A DNA stretch of 5,400 bases from Eubacterium sp. CAG:248 (GTDB lineage Bacteria > Bacillota > Clostridia > Lachnospirales > Lachnospiraceae). Every line of letters starts with the position of its first letter. Position 1 is the stretch's first letter. Positions 1-4,574 of the stretch are shown one piece after another. The stretch covers positions 7,091 to 12,490 of the forward strand of contig FR886167.1 of NCBI GenBank assembly GCA_000436475.1, in the 5' to 3' direction. The notes beneath the pieces were generated by a model that was not told where the DNA came from, made no database searches, and saw only the letters and a list, made by a program, of their open reading frames with translations. The translations under genes were made by a program, and so were the position numbers.

Positions 1-215
1 AGCGTCTTATGATAGCTGAGGATTCACCTATAGGTATCAGATGTGAAAGATGTGGAGCAACAATAAGATCTGGCAGGTTCTGTGAAAGATGTAAGAATAA
101 GATTGCTAACAATCTTGGTTCTATGTATGGAGAATCCAATGCAGCTGTTGAAAGCATGGAAAAGCGTGCATCAGCGGAAGCTAAAATGAGATTCCTCGAT
201 AAAGATAACAAGTAG
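1..215 (+). CDS. Flagellar-operon zinc-ribbon protein (TIGR03826/YvyF-like), C-terminal part
   Basis: This is the 3' end of a gene that begins before the window. The frame is open from base 3, with Arg-Leu codons before the first visible Met at position 9, so that Met is internal. Counting from it, the protein has SPIGIRCERCG, then a second cysteine pair in GRFCERC, giving CxxC-x9-CxxC at residues 12, 15, 25 and 28, a zinc-ribbon pattern. The arrangement EDSPIGIxCxxCGxxIRxGRFCxxC is what I recall of the C-terminal half of the small Firmicutes flagellar-region protein TIGR03826 (B. subtilis YvyF), whose N-terminal half is missing here. That family usually lies next to flgM, flgN and flgK. Its role is poorly defined, probably regulatory or accessory to flagellar assembly. 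Here a terminator follows 15 bases after the TAG stop, so it is the last gene of its transcript. The family call rests on remembered motif similarity. Confidence 0.8.
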   Translation, partial: RLMIAEDSPIGIRCERCGATIRSGRFCERCKNKIANNLGSMYGESNAAVESMEKRASAEAKMRFLDKDNK

Positions 216-230
216 AATTCATAACGAAGT

Positions 231-268
231 AAGGGTGTGGACACTGAGATGTGTTTACATCCTTTTTT
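231..268 (+). terminator. Intrinsic terminator of the flagellar-region gene
   Basis: A 14-bp stem pairs 231-244 (AAGGGTGTGGACAC) with 251-264 (GTGTTTACATCCTT), with three G-U pairs and a six-base loop (TGAGAT). The run of six T at 263-268 overlaps the end of the stem. It starts 15 bases after the stop codon at 213-215, which is the classic layout of a factor-independent terminator on the + strand. Confidence 0.87.
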
Positions 269-323
269 AAAGTAGGAGAATTATATAACTACATAAAAAT
301 TTAAAAGTGTAACTAGTTTAAAT

Positions 324-468
324 GTATTTACAATAAATAGCATGAGAATATATTTAAAATAAATAAAATGAGAATGTGTTTACAATAAATGAAAAACATA
401 TTTAAAATTAACAAAAAGTAAAACATATTCAAAATAGGTGAATAAGCAGCTGAATAAGTGGAAAACAT
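324..468. repeat. Degenerate ~26-bp AT-rich tandem repeat in spacer
   Basis: Successive units begin near 324, 350, 376 and 400. Units 1 and 2 are both 26 bases and end in ATGAGAAT. Units 1 and 3 share TTTACAATAAAT, and units 2 and 4 share ATTTAAAAT. Units 3, 4 and a diverged fifth end in AAAACAT or AAAAACAT. The whole 269-536 spacer is very AT-rich, and I see no gene in it. The array is too diverged to set exact borders. Confidence 0.6.
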
Positions 469-536
469 ATTAACATCGCAAGCAATAAGTGCATAAAACT
501 ATAAATGCATCTGGTGAACGGCTTGTTTATTAAAAT

Positions 537-551
537 ATGCATATTATGCAT
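537..551. promoter_or_regulatory. 15-bp palindrome upstream of the LytM gene
   Basis: ATGCATATTATGCAT is a perfect palindrome around the central T at 544. It ends five bases before the GGAGG ribosome binding site of the gene starting at 567. This position suits an operator or an RNA hairpin hiding the 5' leader, but an AT-rich palindrome of this length can arise by chance. No convincing sigma-A promoter was found upstream. Confidence 0.25.
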
Positions 552-556
552 GGAAT

Positions 557-561
557 GGAGG
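557..561 (+). promoter_or_regulatory. Ribosome binding site that sets the LytM gene start
   Basis: GGAGG lies five bases before the ATG at 567. The earlier in-frame ATGs at 537, 546 and 555 lack a comparable site and lie inside or next to the palindrome, so translation most likely begins at 567. Confidence 0.8.
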
Positions 562-566
562 TTAAT

Positions 567-1379
567 ATGGATAAAGATAGAAGGAATACAGTAAAGATAG
601 TATCTACAATTATTTCACTTGGTATAATTGCAGCTCTTATTATTGGTGTTGTTTCGGTTATAAAAAATGTAAATGCTGATAGAAATGAAAGCGGCAATAT
701 TGTTAATTTGAACGAAACAGAGGAAAATGTTGCAATGAAGACAGAGGATGCAGAAGAAAATATAGATGAGTCAGATGCACAGGATGAACTGTTAGAAGCA
801 AACGCAAGGGGAAGAATGGCTGAAAAAAACGAGTCTGTGGAAAAGAATAATGATGAGCTGATGATATCTGATAAAGAAGATACAACAATGCAGGAAGAAG
901 CTACAGTTCCACCAACATTATCATCTGAAGAGGTTATGGCAGAAGCTATGAGAAGTTTTACATTTGATGAAAGTAATAAACTGGCATGGCCGGTATTAGG
1001 ACATATTACACTGGATTATAGTATGGATGAAACAGTGCTTTTTAAAAGTCTTGGAGTATATAAATGCAGTCCAGGGATCATCATAAACTCAGAAGTAGGA
1101 ACTAATGTTGCAGCAGCAGCTTCAGGCGTAGTCACAGACGTTGCAGAGCTTTCTGAAACAGGTACAACAGTAACGGTATCTATCGGAAATGGATATGAGA
1201 CAACTACAGGAATGATAGAAAATGTTAATCTGAAAAAAGGGGATAAGGTTACAACAGGACAGCTTATAGGTACAGTGGCAAGCCCAAGTGCATACTATAT
1301 TGAAGAAGGTCCTGGGGTATATTTTAAACTTACACAGTACGGAGAACCAGTTAATCCAGATGCATATTTTGTTGAGTAG
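567..1379 (+). CDS. Membrane-anchored degenerate M23/LytM-domain protein (SpoIIQ-like)
   Basis: A 270-residue protein counted from the ATG at 567, chosen over the in-frame ATG at 537 because of the GGAGG site. Residues about 9-32 form one hydrophobic segment after a short charged N-terminus, so the protein should be anchored with its bulk outside. Residues about 36-130 are a low-complexity linker rich in Glu, Asp and Asn. From about 141 to the end is a LytM/M23 fold: WPVLGHI, then PGIIINSEVGTNVAAAASGVV, KKGDKVTTGQLIG and FKLTQYGEPVNPDAYF. The zinc ligands are absent. The first HxxxD site reads SPGII (168-172), the middle His position reads TGMI, and the HxH site reads GVY (250-252). It is therefore probably not a peptidase but a binding or scaffold protein. 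B. subtilis SpoIIQ, the forespore partner of SpoIIIAH, has the same membrane-linker-degenerate LytM plan. Orthology with SpoIIQ is an inference; an EnvC/NlpD-type amidase activator is an alternative. Confidence 0.8.
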   Translation: MDKDRRNTVKIVSTIISLGIIAALIIGVVSVIKNVNADRNESGNIVNLNETEENVAMKTEDAEENIDESDAQDELLEANARGRMAEKNESVEKNNDELMISDKEDTTMQEEATVPPTLSSEEVMAEAMRSFTFDESNKLAWPVLGHITLDYSMDETVLFKSLGVYKCSPGIIINSEVGTNVAAAASGVVTDVAELSETGTTVTVSIGNGYETTTGMIENVNLKKGDKVTTGQLIGTVASPSAYYIEEGPGVYFKLTQYGEPVNPDAYFVE

Positions 1380-1456
1380 AAAATCAGCGCCTGCTTGCTA
1401 GATTGCGTTTATACCAGAAGTGAAATATTCAGATAATGTATGCATTATTACGAGCA

Positions 1457-1584
1457 TTGCCTATTGCCGGTATTGCATGTTACCAGAATTGCATATTACT
1501 TGTATAGCATGTTACCAGTGTTGCATATTACTTGTATAGCATGTTACTTGTGTTGAATATTACTAGTATTGTATATGACATAGT
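1457..1584. repeat. 32-bp tandem repeat, four copies
   Basis: Four 32-bp units start at 1457, 1489, 1521 and 1553. The two central units share a perfect 27-base core (1489-1515 and 1521-1547) that begins TTGCATATTACTTG and ends AGCATGTTAC. The outer units are diverged, and traces of further units extend left to about 1400. The units abut, so this is not a CRISPR array. The last unit runs into the likely terminator of the LytM gene. Confidence 0.85.
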
Positions 1585-1616
1585 GGTATGGAAACATCAG
1601 CTGATATGTCTTTTTT
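1577..1616 (+). terminator. Likely intrinsic terminator of the LytM gene
   Basis: GACATA (1577-1582) pairs with TATGTC (1605-1610). Inside it, ATG-GAAA-CAT (1588-1597) can form a small GNRA-capped hairpin. Six T follow at 1611-1616. The polarity fits + strand transcription, leaving a 3' leader of about 200 bases that contains the 32-bp repeats. The stem is interrupted, so strength is moderate. No equivalent signal for murG on the minus strand was found. Confidence 0.55.
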
Positions 1617-1680
1617 GAAATGAATTTCAACTTTATCAATATACGGTACAGCAGGCGCTTAATATATATTTTTTAATTAT

Positions 1681-2745
1681 TTATTTAGAAGAGTTTTCTA
1701 TTAGTTCCATAATGATAGGAATAGCATTGCTTTCTTTACTTTTAGCCATATTGTTTATATAAGTATGTCTGTTTTCATACAGTTCATTTACAGCATTTAA
1801 AAGAACTTCAGGAGTAAGGTCTTCTTCAAATATAACACTCGAATAACCATGCTCTTTAAAAGACTTTGCATTAAGTATCTGGTCGCCACGGCTTGCATTG
1901 GCAGAAAGAGGTATCAAAAGGTTAGGTTTCTTAAGTGCAAGCAATTCACATATTGAGTTGGCACCTGCTCTTGATATAACAATATCACTTATGGCGAAAA
2001 GATCCCGCATCTGTTCACTTATGTATTCAAACTGGATATATCCGTTGAGATTGTTAAGGGAGGTATCCATTTTTCCTTTTCCACATAGATGGACAACCTG
2101 AAAGCTTTTTAGAAGCTCTGGAAGAATCTTTCTTACTGCCTCATTAACGTGTACAGCACCAGTACTGCCTCCGACAACCATTATTATAGGCTTATCAGTT
2201 GTAAATCCACACAGTTCAAGACCAGCAAGCTTATTACCAAGAAGAAGCTCCTGTCTTATAGGAGAACCAGTAAGCACAGCTTTATCCTTTGGAAGATATT
2301 TAACTGTTTCGGGGAAATTACAGCATATTCGTGTTGCTTTTTTCATAGCTATCCTGTTAGCCAGACCAGGTGTCATATCTGATTCATGGATGATAACAGG
2401 AATATGCTTATTTCCAGCAGCAAGTACTACTGGTACCGATACAAAGCCACCTTTTGAAAACACGATATCAGGTTTAATGCGGCGCATAAGCTTTCCTGCC
2501 TGAAAATAACCTTTGATAACCCTGAATGGATCAGTAAGATTCTTAAAGCTTCTATATCTTCTTAGTTTTCCGGAAGATATTCCGTAGTAAGGAATATCAA
2601 GGTCTTCTATAAGAGTTTTTTCAATTCCGTTGTACGAGCCGATATAGAATACCTCATATCCAGCCTCTTTAAGGCTTGGAAGAAGTGCTATATTGGGTGT
2701 TACATGACCAGCAGTTCCACCACCGGTAAGTACTATTTTTTTCAT
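1681..2745 (-). CDS. murG: MurG, lipid II-forming N-acetylglucosaminyltransferase
   Basis: MurG adds GlcNAc from UDP-GlcNAc to lipid I on the inner face of the cytoplasmic membrane, giving lipid II for peptidoglycan. The 354-residue protein has the GT-B layout. The N-terminal G-loop is LTGGGTAGHVTPN (6-18), followed by FSKGGFVSVP (96-105) and HESDMTPGLAN (120-130). The second-domain G-loop is GGSTGA (192-197), then SRAGANSICE with Glu267, and RGDQILNA (286-293) for donor binding. HESD and RGDQ replace the HEQN and RQQ forms seen in many MurG proteins; I associate these with a secondary Gram-positive MurG type, so a paralogue in the mur/fts cluster is possible. The ATG at 2745 is preferred over the one at 2757, because GGAG at 2752-2755 lies six bases before it and it gives the usual MKKIVLTGGG start. 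It is the third gene after the TSCPD and radical SAM genes, separated from the latter by 120 bases holding three hairpins. Confidence 0.95.
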   Translation of the reverse strand: MKKIVLTGGGTAGHVTPNIALLPSLKEAGYEVFYIGSYNGIEKTLIEDLDIPYYGISSGKLRRYRSFKNLTDPFRVIKGYFQAGKLMRRIKPDIVFSKGGFVSVPVVLAAGNKHIPVIIHESDMTPGLANRIAMKKATRICCNFPETVKYLPKDKAVLTGSPIRQELLLGNKLAGLELCGFTTDKPIIMVVGGSTGAVHVNEAVRKILPELLKSFQVVHLCGKGKMDTSLNNLNGYIQFEYISEQMRDLFAISDIVISRAGANSICELLALKKPNLLIPLSANASRGDQILNAKSFKEHGYSSVIFEEDLTPEVLLNAVNELYENRHTYINNMAKSKESNAIPIIMELIENSSK

Positions 2746-2751
2746 TATATT

Positions 2752-2755
2752 CTCC
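2752..2755 (-). promoter_or_regulatory. Ribosome binding site that sets the murG start
   Basis: On the minus strand GGAG lies six bases before the ATG at 2745. It overlaps the upstream in-frame ATG at 2757, which has no good site of its own. The radical SAM gene uses an almost identical element (GGAGAATAGA before its ATG). Confidence 0.75.
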
Positions 2756-2760
2756 ATTCT

Positions 2761-2834
2761 TGCGCTGCTTCTCAGCGCATCTCAAGTTTGTGCGTAAGCA
2801 CAAATTTGCGTGTGAAAAATCTTATTTTTCACAC
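2761..2834. repeat. Three consecutive hairpins upstream of murG
   Basis: Three inverted repeats stand side by side. The first is TGCGCTG/CAGCGCA (2761-2767 with 2773-2779, 5-base loop). The second is CAAGTTTGTGC/GCACAAATTTG (2783-2793 with 2798-2808, 4-base loop; one position is G-U on + and C-A on - transcripts). The third is GTGTGAAAAAT/ATTTTTCACAC (2810-2820 with 2824-2834, 3-base loop, perfect 11 bp). None is followed by a T run in the murG direction, so they are not simple terminators. They could be a composite REP-like repeat, an RNA-processing or stability element between radical SAM and murG, or a regulatory leader. Confidence 0.85.
2782..2832 (-). CDS. Possible 16-residue leader peptide upstream of murG
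   Basis: A GTG at 2832 opens a 16-codon frame (MKNKIFHTQICAYAQT) ending in TGA at 2782, inside the triple-hairpin segment. GGAG at 2839-2842 lies six bases upstream, in the context TTGGAGAATAGT. This closely resembles the start regions of murG (ATGGAGAATATA) and of the radical SAM gene (CGGAGAATAGA). A TTGACA lies just upstream at 2853-2848 on the minus strand, but only a weak AAAAAT stands at the -10 distance. It could be a true short leader whose translation opens the hairpins, or a chance frame in a repeat. There is no family recognition. Confidence 0.25.
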   Translation of the reverse strand: MKNKIFHTQICAYAQT

Positions 2835-2865
2835 TATTCTCCAATTCTGTCAAAATATATTGTAT

Positions 2866-3669
2866 CTACATCTTATGTGCGAATCTTTCCTTGAAAGAGC
2901 AGTGCTGACATAGTGGTTCTACAGCATATTTATTATGGAACCCCTTTGTAAATGCAGAACTTCTCTCACATTCCAGAATATTTTTAAGTGGTGTGTCAAA
3001 GATATTTCCAAGCTTCATAATACCATTGCCATCAAGACAGCATGGTGTTACAGTACCATCACTCAGTATAGCTATATGTGTTCTAAGTCCCTGACAGAAA
3101 CCACGTTCATTGCAATAACTGCTGTCAAGCTCAGGCCATTCAAATGGACTCTGTACATTGACATAAAGATGTTTTTTTATAGTACAGTTTTTCTTTCCAA
3201 AAAGAGCTGGCTCATTTTTAGTATTCCATAATCTAAGAGATATCTCAGTATCTGTTTTTTCCAATATTTCATCACATGAGTAGAAAAGTTCATTTATATA
3301 GTTATCCATATCTATGCAGTCGTTATCATCTGCGCTATGCATAGATACATTTATCTGATGTACAGGATGTTTTATAAGAGTACAAAGCTTCCTATAAAGC
3401 AGTGTGCCATTTGTTGTAAGGTTGACAGTAAGGCCGGCATCCTGGCACATGGAAAGAATAGTATCAAGTTCAGGATGCAGCATAGGTTCCCCTTTTACAT
3501 GCAGATATATGTAATTCGTATATGGTTTTATTTCGTCAAGAATATGTCCGAATTCTTCAATAGACATGAAATGTGGCGGACGTTTTGTTTCCTGGCAGAA
3601 AGAACATCTGAGATTACAGGTGCTTGTGATCTCTATGTAGATTCTTTTAAACCTGCTTACTGATCCCAT
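2866..3669 (-). CDS. Radical SAM protein with partial SPASM (twitch-like) domain
   Basis: A 267-residue protein with the radical SAM cluster motif CNLRCSFC (Cys18, 22, 25), which binds a [4Fe-4S] cluster and S-adenosylmethionine. HVKGEPMLHP (57-66) carries the GEP SAM-binding segment, and LTTNGTLL lies at 84-91. The C-terminal half shows C192-x12-G205-x4-C210, followed by C254-x2-C257, and then the protein ends. This is the beginning of a SPASM pattern without the last cysteines, which suggests one auxiliary Fe-S cluster; Cys186, 211 and 234 are also present. SPASM and twitch proteins modify peptides, sugars or other enzymes, but the substrate here cannot be told. No precursor peptide gene is evident nearby. 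The ATG at 3669 has GGAG six bases upstream. The gene begins 23 bases after the TSCPD gene and precedes murG, so co-transcription of all three is likely. Confidence 0.9.
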   Translation of the reverse strand: MGSVSRFKRIYIEITSTCNLRCSFCQETKRPPHFMSIEEFGHILDEIKPYTNYIYLHVKGEPMLHPELDTILSMCQDAGLTVNLTTNGTLLYRKLCTLIKHPVHQINVSMHSADDNDCIDMDNYINELFYSCDEILEKTDTEISLRLWNTKNEPALFGKKNCTIKKHLYVNVQSPFEWPELDSSYCNERGFCQGLRTHIAILSDGTVTPCCLDGNGIMKLGNIFDTPLKNILECERSSAFTKGFHNKYAVEPLCQHCSFKERFAHKM

Positions 3670-3692
3670 TCTATTCTCCGTTTCTAAAATGT

Positions 3693-3941
3693 TTAATTAG
3701 CCTTGGCAAGGTACTGCTCGAGTGCAGAAGCAAGCTGATCTGGACATGATGTTGGCTTAAAACCACATTTGATACCTTTCATACGCTTAATAGCCTCGTT
3801 AACATCCATGCCCTCAACAAGTGCTGCAACACCCTGTGTATTGCCAGAGCATCCGCCCTCAAACCTAACACCTGTAACCTTATTATCTACTACATCGAAT
3901 TCAATTGAACGTGAGCATACGCCCTTTGTTGTATATTTCAT
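3693..3941 (-). CDS. TSCPD-domain protein, TIGR03905 family
   Basis: A small protein of 82 residues matching the stand-alone TSCPD family as I remember it: MKYTTKGVCSRSI at the start, FEGGCSGN in the middle, and GFKPTSCPDQLASAL near the end. Cys9, Cys31, Cys59 and Cys66 are candidate metal ligands. TSCPD is also found at the C-terminus of B12-dependent (class II) ribonucleotide reductases; the role of the small free-standing form is not established. The start is the ATG at 3941, seven bases after GGAGG (3949-3953). A TTG two codons earlier, at 3947, would leave only one base of spacing and is rejected. It is first in the minus-strand cluster, 23 bases before the radical SAM gene, with its own promoter upstream. 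Confidence 0.88.
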   Translation of the reverse strand: MKYTTKGVCSRSIEFDVVDNKVTGVRFEGGCSGNTQGVAALVEGMDVNEAIKRMKGIKCGFKPTSCPDQLASALEQYLAKAN

Positions 3942-3948
3942 AGTCAAT

Positions 3949-3953
3949 CCTCC
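3949..3953 (-). promoter_or_regulatory. Ribosome binding site of the TSCPD gene
   Basis: GGAGG on the minus strand, seven bases before the ATG at 3941. It excludes the in-frame TTG at 3947 as a start. Confidence 0.8.
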
Positions 3954-3973
3954 GTTTTATGTTTTTTATTGTT

Positions 3974-4002
3974 ATTATGCTTTGTATATGTCAGGGTGAA
4001 AA
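3974..4002 (-). promoter_or_regulatory. Predicted sigma-A promoter of the TSCPD-radical SAM-murG cluster
   Basis: On the minus strand TTTTCA (4002-3997) and CATAAT (3979-3974) are separated by 17 bases. The -10 matches the consensus at five of six positions, the -35 at four. Transcription would start about 30 bases before the start codon. Judged by eye. Confidence 0.5.
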
Positions 4003-4008
4003 ATTTCA

Positions 4009-4114
4009 GCATGCAGCTGTGCATGCATTTTAACACGCAGTCACAAATGCATTTTAACACGCAACAAATGCATTTTAACATGCAGCCACAAATGTAATTT
4101 AGCACCTAGCATCA
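4009..4114. repeat. 21-24-bp tandem repeat with adjoining hairpin
   Basis: Units begin at 4023, 4047, 4068 and 4092 with lengths 24, 21 and 24, the last being diverged. The first three open with ATGCATTTTAACA and continue to CGCA or TGCA, with CACAA or ACAA before the next unit. On the left, GCATGCA/TGCATGC (4009-4015 with 4020-4026) forms a 7-bp hairpin with loop GCTG. There are no unique spacers, so this is not CRISPR. It lies just upstream of the minus-strand promoter at 3974-4002. Confidence 0.8.
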
Positions 4115-4142
4115 TTCATATCATAAATGCTTATAAAGTATA

Positions 4143-4199
4143 ACACATATTACAGTAATTAGCGAATTGACATCTATAAAATTCCTGTAAAATATGTGT
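4143..4199. promoter_or_regulatory. Dyad around a TTGACA box, possible regulated promoter
   Basis: ACACATATT (4143-4151) pairs with AATATGTGT (4191-4199), and ACAG (4152-4155) with CTGT (4185-4188), giving 13 base pairs with a two-base bulge. The 29-base interior holds a perfect TTGACA at 4167-4172. TAAAAT at 4188-4193 could serve as a -10, but the spacing is only 15 bases. If active it would drive + strand transcription through the purine-rich array toward mtnN, and the dyad could be a repressor site. There is no T run for a terminator. Confidence 0.35.
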
Positions 4200-4229
4200 G
4201 GAATATGAATTCTGAAAAATATATAAAGA

Positions 4230-4424
4230 GTGGATAAAAAAAGCAGATGTAATTAAAGAAGATACAAAGAGTGGATATAAAGAAAAGATATAATAGAGAA
4301 GAAAAAAAGAGTGAATATAAAGAAAAGATATAATAGAGAAAAAAAGAGTGGGTATAAAGAAAAGATATAATAGAGAAGAAAAAAGAGTGGGTATAAAGAG
4401 AAAATAAAAAGAGAAGATATAAAA
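4230..4424. repeat. ~39-bp purine-rich tandem repeat, five copies
   Basis: Units opening with GTGG, GTGA or GTGGG begin at 4230, 4271, 4311, 4348 and 4387, giving periods of 41, 40, 37 and 39. The three central units share TATAAAGAAAAGATATAATA followed by GAGAA; the first and last units are diverged. A looser repeat of AAAAATAGATG-type units continues to about 4465. From 4266 to 4471 the + strand has no C at all. The repeated TATAAT has no matching -35 in the units. The minus strand is open in one frame here but encodes only low-complexity Phe/Leu/Tyr/Ser repeats without a ribosome binding site. Confidence 0.88.
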
Positions 4425-4544
4425 GTAAATATAAGATAGATAAAAATAGATGTAAAAATAGATATAGAAAGCATCATATCATAATGTTGAATGCAGCCAA
4501 TTACTATGGTACTATATTTACGATGAAAATAAGTCGTTAAGTTA

Positions 4545-4574
4545 TTGATATACGTGAAAAGACTTTGTCATAAT
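4545..4574 (+). promoter_or_regulatory. Predicted sigma-A promoter of mtnN
   Basis: TTGATA (4545-4550) and CATAAT (4569-4574) are 18 bases apart, each matching the consensus at five of six positions. Transcription would start near 4581, just before the ribosome binding region AAGGATGG (4583-4590), leaving a leader of roughly 20 bases. Confidence 0.5.

Larger units (their letters stand above)
1386..1659. repeat. 10-bp GC-rich inverted repeat bracketing the spacer
   Basis: AGCGCCTGCT at 1386-1395 is the exact reverse complement of AGCAGGCGCT at 1650-1659. The arms lie seven bases after the LytM gene and 21 bases before the end of murG, so they enclose almost the whole ~300-bp spacer. Seven of ten bases are G or C in otherwise AT-rich DNA. 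No target-site duplication flanks the arms and there is no open reading frame inside, so a mobile-element remnant is only one possibility; a long-range closing stem or chance are others. Confidence 0.4.

Noticed and set aside
491..521. Sigma-F-type promoter (GCATA ... GGTGAACGG) before the LytM gene
   Set aside because: It would suit a SpoIIQ role, but the -10 part matches poorly and the 17-base spacing looks too long; not strong enough to annotate.
703..888. Other open frames lying inside or across the annotated genes, for example 703-888 (-), 1898-2101 (+), 2149-2382 (+), 2935-3231 (+), 3337-3663 (+) and 3769-3999 (+)
   Set aside because: Each overlaps a well-supported gene on the opposite strand, has no family motif, and shows residue composition typical of an antisense reading.
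1457..1584. CRISPR array
   Set aside because: The 32-bp units abut with no unique spacers, and there are no cas genes. The same holds for the arrays at 4023 and 4230.
1615..1630. TTGAAA/TTTCAA hairpin as a murG terminator
   Set aside because: On the minus strand it is followed by A residues, not T, and the stem has only A-T pairs except one G-C; it does not fit a terminator in the murG direction.
4289..4371. Three TATAAT boxes in the ~39-bp repeats (4289, 4329, 4366) as tandem promoters
   Set aside because: No -35-like hexamer stands 16-18 bases upstream of any of them; they follow from the repeat unit.
4253..4477. Minus-strand 74-codon frame with Phe/Leu/Tyr/Ser repeats
   Set aside because: It is the complement of the purine-rich tandem array, has no ribosome binding site, and its periodicity is that of the DNA repeat; apparent membrane character comes only from pyrimidine-rich codons.
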